NCBI RefSeq assembly: GCF_030269125.1
Contig: NZ_BSSM01000008.1
Location: 295,261 to 359,260, forward strand
Length of the DNA stretch: 64,000 nt
From: Streptomyces hygroscopicus subsp. hygroscopicus
GTDB lineage: Bacteria; Actinomycetota; Actinomycetes; Streptomycetales; Streptomycetaceae
Direction of reading: 5' to 3'
The translations under genes and the position numbers were made by a program. Under the pieces are notes generated by a model, which did no database searches, was not told the origin of the DNA, and worked only from the letters and a program-made list of their open reading frames with translations. Within the stretch, counting starts at the first letter, position 1; each line of letters opens with the position of its first letter. Below, piece by piece: positions 7,157-14,631 of this stretch.

Positions 7157-9415
7157 TCAGACGCTGCCGCGGCGCTTCCGCTTCTCGCAGCCCTGGTCGT
7201 GCCCCGGCTTGCCGTACTCCGGCTTCGGGGGGCACGGCGTGACGGTGACGATGACGGTGGCCGAGGCGGGCTCGCCGGCGATCTCCCGGCCCTGCGGGTC
7301 GGTGCCGGCGGCCTGTGCCACGTTGGTGATCCGGCACTCGACGGTGCCGTCGTCACCGCCGCCACCGCGGGTACCGGTCTGCGGGCAGACGTCGACGTCG
7401 GCCTGGGTGATCTGGTACGAGCCGTGGCAGGTGGTGCTCGCCCCGGGCGCGAGTGTGGTCGCGTCGCAGGTCACCGTGGCGACGCGGTCGTCCGCGACGT
7501 GCACGGCGTGCAGCTGGGTGGTGCCGGTGTTGGTGACGGTGTACTCGTACCGGACCGTGGACCCGACCTGGTACGGACCGCTGGAGACCACCCGCTTGCG
7601 CAGGGTGAGGTGCGGCTGCCCGACGGGGAGGGTCTGATAGGTCTCCGGCGAGGTGACGGTCCGTCCGTTCGCGGTACCGGTCGCCGTGGCGGTGTTGGTC
7701 ACGGAACCGGCCGTGCCGTCCGCCTCGGTGATGGTGTAGGTGCCGGTGCAGGTGGTGCTGTCACCGGTCTCCCGCGCCGGGGCGAGGGTGGTCGACTCGC
7801 AGGTGACGTCCCGCACGTGGTCGTCGTGCACCGCGACATCGGTCAGCTCGACACCGCCGGTATTGCGGACGGTGTAGTGGTAGGTGACCGTCTGCCCGAC
7901 GGAGTACGGGCCGGGCGTCTCCACCTGCTTCTCGACCTCGACGCCCGGCACCCGCTCGACCGGCACGCTCTCCGAGGAGGGCGGCGAGGTGACCGTCTCC
8001 CCGTCGGACGTGCCGGTGGCGGTGGCGGTGTTGTCGATCGAGCCGTGCGCCGCGTCCGCGGCCGTCACCGTGTACGTCGCCGTACACGTGACCGTCTGAC
8101 CGGGCGCGAGGCTGGTCACGGGGCACGAGACCGGGCCGACCTTCGGGTCGTCGACGGCCAGGCCGTTGATGGTCGTCCCGCCCGAGTTGGTGACCACGAA
8201 GTCGTACGGCACCTGCGAACCGACCGTCAGGTCGCCGGGCAGCGGCTGCCGGACCTGCTTCACCAGGTTCAGCTCGGGGAGCGGCCGCTCGCTGCGGACG
8301 ACCACGTTGCGGATGAGGTGGGTGTCCGTGAACAGACCGGTGGAGCCCGCGAACCCGAACTTGTAGGTGGGCGGCACGGGGGTCGGGGCGGCCGTCTGGA
8401 GCACCTGCCGGAAACCGTTGCCGTCGTTGAAGTCGATGGACACGGTGACCTGCGGGTCGGGCGCCGGGGTGATCACCACGTGCACCCGGCGGCGCGACGG
8501 CTCCAGGTCCCGTTCGGCCTGGACGGGGTCGCTCGACACCTCGGTGGTGGGACCCTGGAGCTGTCCCGGAAGGGTCGAGGGCCAGGGTCCGGTGGTCGAG
8601 AAGTTGCTCGTCGTGGCGGTGAGGAAGCAGTAGCCCTCGATGCCGTCACCGGGACCGCGCAGCGTGACCATGTTGGGACCGGGCGCGGGTACGCGGAAGG
8701 ACGTGCCCGCGGGCGAGCGCCGGCCGGGCGGGCAGCCGTTGCCGCGGTGTTCCCAGTCGCCGAAGTAGTTCCCGAGGACGTCGAGCCCGACGCCCAGGTA
8801 GCCGCGGTCCACACCGGGCTGGAACGCGGCGTTCGGGTCGTCGTCGGGCAGCTTCTGCGCATAGCCGAGGCTGCCGCCGAAGGCGCCGGGGTGGGTCAGC
8901 TGCGTGTCGCCGTTGACCAGGAAGAACGAGATGCCGTCGGCCGGGGCGATCTGGCCGGTGGTGGTGCCGTACTGCCACTGGTCGAAGGTGACGTCGAGGC
9001 CCTCGTTGGCGGGCAGCGCGTGGTTGTAGAGGACGGCGCCGGCCTGGTCGGTCGAGGAGTCCGTCAGCCGGAGGTAGCCGTGCGGGGCGGCGTTGTCGGG
9101 CGGCACCGGGCCGGTGCCCGCCGTACAGCCGCCGAGCGGATGGTCGCCCGGCCCCGGCAGGGCGCCGACCTGGGGCGCACCGGTGAGGCACGCCGAACCG
9201 ACACCCGTGAACTCCGGGGCCGTCGCCTGCGTGAACGTCTCGTCGAGCAGGGTCGATCCGCCCTGGCGCGGCTGCGCGTGGGCGAGTTCGCCGGTGTCCA
9301 GCGCCAGCGAGCCACCGACGCCGAAGGCGAGGGTCAGTGCCGCCGCGGCGACCCGGGAGGTCCGTGCGTGGCCGCCGAGCGGCGATGAGCGTTGTTTTCG
9401 CTTCATGCACAGCAT
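7157..9415 (-). CDS. large secreted lectin-like protein with three DUF11 repeats
   Basis: 752 residues. ATG 9415 is taken as the start; an ATG three codons later (9406) is equally possible. An N-terminal signal peptide (basic, then VAAAALTLAFGVGGSLAL) ends near residue 48. Residues about 50-360 look like an L-type lectin beta-sandwich: FDQWQYGTTTGQIAPADGIS, FGGSLGYAQ, DRGYLGVGLDVLGNYFGDWE. Three tandem DUF11 (isopeptide/Ig-like) repeats of about 90 residues follow, each with the pattern YxVxNTGG... DD... VTC... LAPG... TCTxTYTIT... NTATATG. The C-terminus (PEYGKPGHDQGCEKRKRRGS) is basic, with no LPXTG signal. It is probably an extracellular adhesion or glycan-binding protein. The ligand is unknown. 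Confidence 0.85.
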   Translation of the reverse strand: MLCMKRKQRSSPLGGHARTSRVAAAALTLAFGVGGSLALDTGELAHAQPRQGGSTLLDETFTQATAPEFTGVGSACLTGAPQVGALPGPGDHPLGGCTAGTGPVPPDNAAPHGYLRLTDSSTDQAGAVLYNHALPANEGLDVTFDQWQYGTTTGQIAPADGISFFLVNGDTQLTHPGAFGGSLGYAQKLPDDDPNAAFQPGVDRGYLGVGLDVLGNYFGDWEHRGNGCPPGRRSPAGTSFRVPAPGPNMVTLRGPGDGIEGYCFLTATTSNFSTTGPWPSTLPGQLQGPTTEVSSDPVQAERDLEPSRRRVHVVITPAPDPQVTVSIDFNDGNGFRQVLQTAAPTPVPPTYKFGFAGSTGLFTDTHLIRNVVVRSERPLPELNLVKQVRQPLPGDLTVGSQVPYDFVVTNSGGTTINGLAVDDPKVGPVSCPVTSLAPGQTVTCTATYTVTAADAAHGSIDNTATATGTSDGETVTSPPSSESVPVERVPGVEVEKQVETPGPYSVGQTVTYHYTVRNTGGVELTDVAVHDDHVRDVTCESTTLAPARETGDSTTCTGTYTITEADGTAGSVTNTATATGTANGRTVTSPETYQTLPVGQPHLTLRKRVVSSGPYQVGSTVRYEYTVTNTGTTQLHAVHVADDRVATVTCDATTLAPGASTTCHGSYQITQADVDVCPQTGTRGGGGDDGTVECRITNVAQAAGTDPQGREIAGEPASATVIVTVTPCPPKPEYGKPGHDQGCEKRKRRGSV

Positions 9416-9565
9416 TGGTAGCAGTCACGCTCCGTAGGCACTTGCAGGCAAGCCGCGTGCCCCGGTCGACTACCCGGTCAGCCGCACCGATCCGGTGCCT
9501 GCGACGGCCCGTCCGGGGAGCCCTCTATCATCGGCGGCGGCCGTCGATGTCTTCCAGGGGGTCAC

Positions 9566-10285
9566 GTGCTCGATGCCACCACCGTCCCCGCGCCGCCCGT
9601 GCCCCGGGCGGGGTTCGCGGCTCGCTGCGCCCGAGCGCTGCTGTCCCCGTGGGCGCGGTTGTCCCTGCTGCTGGTGCTGCTGGTGGGCGCGGGCGCGCTG
9701 GTGCTGCTGTTCGAACCGCAGCGGCTGCTGACCCGGGGCTGGCCGCCGCAGGCGGGCGGGCTGGTGGCGGCGCTGGTGTTCGGTGCGGGATACGGGCTGT
9801 GCACCGTGGCGTTCGTGCCGCGGCCGCTGCTGAACCTCGCGGCGGGCGCGCTGTTCGGCTCCCGGTTGGGGCTCGGTACCGCGCTGGCGGGAACGGTGCT
9901 GGGGGCGGGCGTGGCCTTCGGGCTCGGGCGGCTGCTGGGGCAGGACGCGCTGCGCCCGTTGCTGCGCGGGCGGTGGTTGCGGGCCGCGGACGGGCAGCTG
10001 AGCCGGCACGGGTTCCGGTCCATGCTGGCGGCGCGGCTCTTCCCGGGGGTGCCGTTCTGGGCGGCGAACTACTGCGCGGCCGTCTCTCGGATGGGCTGGC
10101 TGCCGTTCCTGCTGGCGACGGCGCTCGGTTCGGTCCCGAACACCGCCGCCTACGCGGTCGCCGGCGCCCGCGCCTCGGCGCCGACGTCCCCCGTGTTCCT
10201 CTTGGCGATGGCCTGTATCGGCGCCCCGGCGCTGGCGGGCACGGTGGTGGCGTGGCGGCACCGGCACCGGCTGCGCGGAAGGTGA
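9566..10285 (+). CDS. TVP38/TMEM64 family membrane protein
   Basis: 239 residues from GTG 9566, with AGGGGG at a good distance upstream. About five to six hydrophobic helices are seen. The signature region reads FVPRPLLNLAAGALFGSRLGLG, then RHGFRSMLAARLFPGVPF and GWLPFLLATALGSVPNTAAYA, matching the SNARE-associated/DedA-like (VTT) domain. Family members are polytopic inner-membrane proteins, some acting in lipid scrambling or transport. The specific substrate here is unknown. The gene is divergent from the lectin/DUF11 gene and convergent with the thiolase gene. Confidence 0.85.
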   Translation: MLDATTVPAPPVPRAGFAARCARALLSPWARLSLLLVLLVGAGALVLLFEPQRLLTRGWPPQAGGLVAALVFGAGYGLCTVAFVPRPLLNLAAGALFGSRLGLGTALAGTVLGAGVAFGLGRLLGQDALRPLLRGRWLRAADGQLSRHGFRSMLAARLFPGVPFWAANYCAAVSRMGWLPFLLATALGSVPNTAAYAVAGARASAPTSPVFLLAMACIGAPALAGTVVAWRHRHRLRGR

Positions 10286-10378
10286 CGAGGGGACGCGGCC
10301 GGTGACGGCGCCCCAGCCGGCCGGCGCCTCGGGGCCGGACGGTCCCCCGGCGGCGGTCGGCCGGTATCTCACCAGCGG

Positions 10379-11548
10379 TCAGACGGCTTCCAGGATCATC
10401 GCGTTGGCGAGGCCGCCCGCCTCGCACATCGTCTGGAGGCCGTAGCGGGCGCCCCGTTCGCGCATCGCGTGCACCAGGGTGGTGGTCAGCCGTGTGCCGC
10501 TGGCGCCGAGCGGGTGGCCGATGGCGATGGCGCCGCCCTTCACGTTGACCTTGTCCAGGTCGGCGCCGGTCTCCTGCTGCCAGGCGAGGACCACGCTGGC
10601 GAACGCCTCGTTGACCTCGAACAGGTCGATGTCGGCGAGGGAGAGGCCCGCGCGGCTCAGCACCTTCTCGGTCGCCGGGATGACCCCGGTGAGCATCAGC
10701 AGCGGGTCGGAGCCGGTGACGGCGAAGCTGTGCAGCCGGGCGAGCGGGCGCAGGCCGAGCCGGGCGGCGGTCTCGCTGGAGGTGATCAGGACGGCGGAGG
10801 CACCGTCGTTGAGCGGGCTGGTGTTGCCCGCGGTGATGTTCCACTCGATCTGGGGGAAGCGCTCGGCGAAGTGCGGGTCGTGGTAGGCGGGCCGGAGTCC
10901 GGCGAGGATCTCCGGGGTGCTGTCGGGTCGTACGCACTCGTCGCGGGTGACGCCTTCCAGGGGCGCGGTCTCGGCGTCGAAGAGCCCGGCCTCCCAGGCC
11001 GCGGCGGCCTTGCGGTGCGAGGAGACCGCGAAGGCGTCCATCTCCGCGCGGGTCAGCGACCACTTGGCGGAGATGAGTTCGGCGCTGATGCCCTGCGGGA
11101 GCAGACCCTCGGGGTAGCGCGCGGCGACGCCGGGCCCGAAGGGGTCCTTGCCCGCGGGCACGTTGGACCACATCGGCACGCGGCTCATCGACTCGACACC
11201 GCAGGCGACGACCATGTCGTAGGCGCCGGCGATGACGCCCTGGGCGGCGAAGTGCACGGCCTGCTGGGAGGAGCCGCACTGGCGGTCGACCGTGGTGGCC
11301 GGGACCGTCTCGGGCAGGCCCGCGGCGAGCACGGCGTACCGGGTGGTGTTCATGGCCTGCTCGCCGACCTGGTCGACGGTGCCGCCGATGACGTCGTCGA
11401 TCAGCGCCGGGTCGACGCCTGAGCGCTCGACCAGGGTCTTCAGCGTGTGGGCGAGCAGCTGGACGGGGTGGACGTCCGCGAGGGCGCCGGTGGGCTTGCC
11501 CTTGCCGATCGGGGTGCGTACGGCCTCGACGATCACTGCGTCTCGCAT
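10379..11548 (-). CDS. acetyl-CoA acetyltransferase / thiolase
   Basis: 389 residues from ATG 11548. Thiolase landmarks are present: nucleophilic Cys91 in DRQCGSSQQ, EVNEAF, His345 in GGAIAIGHPLGASG, and the second catalytic Cys375 in TMCEAGGLANAMILE. The CEAGG form, instead of the usual CxGGGxG, is typical of acyl-CoA thiolases of the FadA5-like group. It should cleave or form 3-ketoacyl-CoA (fatty acid or sterol-type beta-oxidation, or acetoacetyl-CoA formation). It is transcribed away from an HxlR regulator gene; the shared 152-bp intergenic region carries two copies of a candidate operator, so co-regulation is likely. Confidence 0.92.
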   Translation of the reverse strand: MRDAVIVEAVRTPIGKGKPTGALADVHPVQLLAHTLKTLVERSGVDPALIDDVIGGTVDQVGEQAMNTTRYAVLAAGLPETVPATTVDRQCGSSQQAVHFAAQGVIAGAYDMVVACGVESMSRVPMWSNVPAGKDPFGPGVAARYPEGLLPQGISAELISAKWSLTRAEMDAFAVSSHRKAAAAWEAGLFDAETAPLEGVTRDECVRPDSTPEILAGLRPAYHDPHFAERFPQIEWNITAGNTSPLNDGASAVLITSSETAARLGLRPLARLHSFAVTGSDPLLMLTGVIPATEKVLSRAGLSLADIDLFEVNEAFASVVLAWQQETGADLDKVNVKGGAIAIGHPLGASGTRLTTTLVHAMRERGARYGLQTMCEAGGLANAMILEAV

Positions 11549-11633
11549 GGTGCGGCCTCCTGCGGCGGAGCGGGCTCGTTCACGAGCATGGTTACCGGTG
11601 GGTAGGAAACCCGGACTCACCATAGCTCCGTGA

Positions 11634-11682
11634 GTTGGAAAATCAAACCCACGTCGCTCGCCAGGGTTGGAAAACCAAACCC
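11634..11682. promoter_or_regulatory. duplicated operator-like motif between thiolase and hxlR genes
   Basis: GTTGGAAAATCAAACCC (11634-11650) and GTTGGAAAACCAAACCC (11666-11682) differ at one base and are 32 bp apart, about three helical turns. Each is itself a near palindrome around AAAA. The second overlaps the likely -35 region of the hxlR promoter, whose -10 TAAACT is at 11688-11693. It is a good candidate binding site for the adjacent HxlR protein. Confidence 0.65.
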
Positions 11683-11700
11683 TCAACTAAACTGGGCGCC

Positions 11701-12171
11701 ATGGCCGCACCGAAGGACCCGCGCCCCTGCTCCATCGCCGACACCCTCGCGGTGGTGGGCGAGAAGTACTCCCTGCTCGTGCTGCGGGAGGTGTGCCTGG
11801 GCAACGGCCGGTTCGACCAGCTGGTGCGCAACATCGGCGCCCCGCGCGACATCCTCGCCACCCGGCTGCGCCGGCTCGTGGACGCCGGGGTCCTCACCAA
11901 GCGCGCCTACAGCGAGCACCCCCGGCGCTTCGACTACCGGCCGACCGCGGCGGGCCTGGAGCTGGAGCCGGTCCTGATGGCCCTCAAGGAGTGGGGCGAC
12001 CGCCATCTGCGCGACAACACCGACCTGCCCATGACCATGGAGCACAGCTGCGGCCACGACCTCGTCCCGGTCGTCACCTGCCGCGCCTGCGGCGCCCCCG
12101 TCCACCACGACGACCTGACCGCCCACCCGCAGACCCCGGGCTGGACGGTCAAGGGCCCCGTGTCCACCTGA
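11701..12171 (+). CDS. HxlR-family winged-helix transcriptional regulator
   Basis: 156 residues from ATG 11701, eight bases after a TAAACT -10 box, so probably leaderless. The N-terminus CSIADTLAVVGEKYSLLVLR is the conserved HxlR opening. The recognition region QLVRNIGAPRDILATRLRRL and wing HPRRFDYRPTAAGLEL follow. The C-terminal CGHDLVPVVTCRACGAPV contains three Cys and two His that could bind a metal. HxlR proteins bind DNA as dimers and often respond to reactive carbonyl or redox signals. The divergent thiolase gene is the obvious target. Confidence 0.88.
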   Translation: MAAPKDPRPCSIADTLAVVGEKYSLLVLREVCLGNGRFDQLVRNIGAPRDILATRLRRLVDAGVLTKRAYSEHPRRFDYRPTAAGLELEPVLMALKEWGDRHLRDNTDLPMTMEHSCGHDLVPVVTCRACGAPVHHDDLTAHPQTPGWTVKGPVST

Positions 12172-12391
12172 ACACCCGTGCGCGACAAGGTGGTCCACCC
12201 GGGCTCCCGGCGCCCCGCCGCCCCCGTTTCGGCCATCTCCCCGCCGCCGCCCGGCGTCAACTCAGCCGGGCATATGCCACCTGAACTGGGCCGACCGCGG
12301 GTCACACCCGAGCGCACCGGTGACCAACGGCATACGTTCTGCGTAGCCGCGCGGTAGCGCAGTGTCAGCCCATGCCCCTAGGCTGTTCCGC

Positions 12392-12571
12392 ATGTCCCCC
12401 CATGTCCCGCCCCCTGGTTCCACACGGTCTGCCGCCGAGGTGAACGAGCAGATCCGCGCCCTGTGGCTGCGCACGGGCGGCTCCCTCTCCGCCCAGGAAC
12501 GCGCGGAGTACGAACTCCTGGTCGTGGAGTGGGCCGAGGCGATCCGCGAGGAGATCATCGAGGCGGCCTGA
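12392..12571 (+). CDS. small acidic protein of unknown function
   Basis: 59 residues from ATG 12392, eight bases after a TAGGCT -10-like box, so likely leaderless. After a Pro-rich start it is a predicted helical hairpin: AAEVNEQIRALWLR, a GGSLSAQER turn, then YELLVVEWAEAIREEIIEAA. It resembles the short conserved proteins seen across Streptomyces genomes. No domain with known function is recognised. It ends 5 bases before the convergent gene at 12577. Confidence 0.7.
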   Translation: MSPHVPPPGSTRSAAEVNEQIRALWLRTGGSLSAQERAEYELLVVEWAEAIREEIIEAA

Positions 12572-12576
12572 CCCGG

Positions 12577-13191
12577 TCAGCTCCCCGCGCCGCTGCGGCC
12601 CGTCGCGCGTGTCCACAGGGACAGATCGCTGCTCGTCGCGACGGCGAGGGTCTGCCCGGAGGGGGAGAAGCCGGCGGCGCGGAACTCGGAGTAGGCGCAG
12701 TGGAAGACGTGCCACCAACGCTCGCCGTGCGGACCGGAGTAGGGGAACCCGCCGCCGTCGGACAGCAGGACGCGCTCGTGCGGCCAGGCCGGGACCACGA
12801 CGTCCAGTCCCCAGCCGTCCCCGGTGGTGGTGTGGAGACCGCCGCCGAAGAGCCCGGCGATACGCACCCTGCTGCCGGCGACCGGTCCCAGTCCGGGACA
12901 CGACAGGTCGGGGTCCGCGTCGGGGGTGCTGTCCTCGGGGTCGGGGTCGCGGTCCCGGGCGATCTTCTCTCCCGTGACCCCGTCGAACAGGCCGTGGCCG
13001 TCGCCCGAGACCACCATCACCAGGTCCCGGCCGGTCGCGGGGTGCGGGGCGAAGCCGATCCCGAGAAGTCCGCCGACCGGGGCGTACGCGACGCGCTGCC
13101 AGGGCTGGGGCGCCGGTACCACCGGGGCGGCGAGGAGCCGTTGCCGCAGGGCCCGCTGGTACGGCGAAGGCTCCGGCTCGGTGTCAGCCAC
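12577..13191 (-). CDS. protein of unknown function, one WD40-like segment
   Basis: 204 residues. The start is GTG 13191, whose first bases overlap the last codons of the upstream gene (8-base overlap ending in TGA), so the two are probably translationally coupled. The sequence has beta-rich stretches: PVGGLLGIGFAPHPATGRD, VMVVSGDGHGLFDGVTGE, AGFSPSGQTLAVATSSDLSL. The last resembles a WD40 or beta-propeller blade. No signal peptide or membrane helix is seen. Function is unknown; the partner gene at 13184 is its best context. Confidence 0.72.
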   Translation of the reverse strand: MADTEPEPSPYQRALRQRLLAAPVVPAPQPWQRVAYAPVGGLLGIGFAPHPATGRDLVMVVSGDGHGLFDGVTGEKIARDRDPDPEDSTPDADPDLSCPGLGPVAGSRVRIAGLFGGGLHTTTGDGWGLDVVVPAWPHERVLLSDGGGFPYSGPHGERWWHVFHCAYSEFRAAGFSPSGQTLAVATSSDLSLWTRATGRSGAGS

Positions 13192-13981
13192 GCCGCCACC
13201 AGCGCCGCTTCGGTTCCCGTGGGCGGGTGTCCGGTCCGGCCGCCCCGCGAGCCGACGCCGTGTCCGGGGCGAGGGCGCGCAGGGCGGTGCGGATGCGGTC
13301 GAAGGTGGCGATCGGGTGGTGGTCGTCGCCGGGCAGCACCACCCCCGCACAGACCAGCTTGAAGCTGTTCCCGCCGACGGGGGCGCTGACGAAGACGGGC
13401 GCGCCGACACACCCCCGCGGCAGATCCCCGACCCAGCGGACGTCGCCGTCGGCGGTGCGCGTGACCCCGCCGACCACGACAGCCTGCTCCCGGGCGCCGT
13501 CACCGGCCCCCACGTCGTGGCCCAGCACATAGGCCGCGACCGGCTCCGCGCCGAGGCCGGCCACGTCCTCCTCCCCGGCCGCGATGCCGTCGGTGATCTC
13601 GTCGGTCGTCCAGCGCCACCCCTTGCGCGCGCCGTGCGCGTGCAGCCCGGCGGTGGACATGACCGCCACGCCCAGGCCGTCGAGGTGGATCCACCCCTCG
13701 GCGAAGTCGGTCATCAGCAGTTTCCCGGCGCTCATCGCGGGAGCGCACAGCTCCGGCCGCAGCGTGAACTCGGCGTTCTCGACCCTCGCCGGCTCACTGG
13801 CGGTCACGAGGTACTGCCGGATGACCTCGCCCTCGGCGGTGGTCCCCACCAGCTCGTTGAACCAGAAGGCGGTCGCGTGCCGATCCTCCCGGTGCAGCCG
13901 CTGGAAAGGCAGCGTCGCGCGGCCGGCGTTACTTACGATCGCGTCTATGGTCGCGCTGTGAAGGTCTGGGAGATCGGACAC
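13184..13981 (-). CDS. protein of unknown function, coupled to downstream gene
   Basis: 265 residues from GTG 13981, preceded by a TATGCT -10-like box 8 bases upstream (probably leaderless). It is a mostly beta protein with GWIHLDGLGVAVMSTAGLHA, PVAAYVLGHDVGAG, VRWVGDLPRGCVGAPVFVSA and CAGVVLPGDDHHPIATFD. The GAPVF motif and overall strand pattern faintly recall the second half of a trypsin-like fold. A catalytic triad cannot be assigned, so I leave it unnamed. A basic tail, EPKRRWWRRG, ends the protein. It overlaps the next gene by 8 bases. Confidence 0.72.
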   Translation of the reverse strand: MSDLPDLHSATIDAIVSNAGRATLPFQRLHREDRHATAFWFNELVGTTAEGEVIRQYLVTASEPARVENAEFTLRPELCAPAMSAGKLLMTDFAEGWIHLDGLGVAVMSTAGLHAHGARKGWRWTTDEITDGIAAGEEDVAGLGAEPVAAYVLGHDVGAGDGAREQAVVVGGVTRTADGDVRWVGDLPRGCVGAPVFVSAPVGGNSFKLVCAGVVLPGDDHHPIATFDRIRTALRALAPDTASARGAAGPDTRPREPKRRWWRRG

Positions 13982-14090
13982 GGTGCCAGAGCATAGCGAG
14001 GGGTGCCGTACAGGTCCCCCGCTCCCCCGAACCACCGAATTCCCCCGCACGCCTCTTGGCTCCGTTCCCGCCGTGGCCAAGACTGAGGCG

Positions 14091-14555
14091 ATGACGCAGC
14101 GTGCGGAACTCGCGACCGTGCTGGACCGGCTGGCCGTGGACGAACTGGTCACCGCGTACGCGGTGACGGTGGACGACGGCGACTGGGCGGCGTACCGGAG
14201 CCTGTTCACGCCCGGGGGCAGGGCCGATTACCGTTCGTCCGGAGGGATCGAGGGCGGGGCGGGGGAGATCGCCGGGTGGCTCGCCGAGAACCTGGGGCGG
14301 TTCGCCGTGCGCCAGCACCTGATCGTCAACCGGCGGGTGCGCTTCGGGGTGCTGGAGCACGACACCGGGGACACCGCGCGGGTGCGGGCCGACTACGTCA
14401 ATCCGATGCGCCTCACGGACGGGGGCGGCCCGGCCGCGCCGGACCTGGAGAGCGGCGGGCGGTACGACTTCGGGCTGCTGCGCACGCCGGAGGGCTGGCG
14501 GATCGGCGAGGTGGTGGTCACCGAGAAGTGGCGGCGGACGACCCCGCACCGGTGA
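14091..14555 (+). CDS. SnoaL-like (NTF2 fold) protein
   Basis: 154 residues from ATG 14091. Typical SnoaL_4 layout: ELATVLDRLAVDELVTAYAV, then TVDDGDWAAYRSLFTPGGRA, a central helix VRQHLIVNRRVRF and the closing strands GRYDFGLLRTPEGWRIGEVV. The fold is shared by small hydroxylating, dehydratase and cyclase-type enzymes and by non-enzymatic proteins, so no reaction can be assigned. It is followed by a hairpin at 14557. Confidence 0.82.
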   Translation: MTQRAELATVLDRLAVDELVTAYAVTVDDGDWAAYRSLFTPGGRADYRSSGGIEGGAGEIAGWLAENLGRFAVRQHLIVNRRVRFGVLEHDTGDTARVRADYVNPMRLTDGGGPAAPDLESGGRYDFGLLRTPEGWRIGEVVVTEKWRRTTPHR

Positions 14556-14556
14556 C

Positions 14557-14576
14557 CAGGGGCCGAAGGCCCCCTG
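14557..14576 (+). terminator. stem-loop after SnoaL-like gene
   Basis: CAGGGGCC (14557-14564), GAA loop, then GGCCCCCTG (14568-14576). The stem carries one bulged base and begins 2 bases past the stop codon. Confidence 0.55.
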
Positions 14577-14631
14577 TCGTAGATCGCTTGCGGCGCGCAC
14601 ACTGGAGCCCTGGGGTGTAGGGAGGCTCCGC

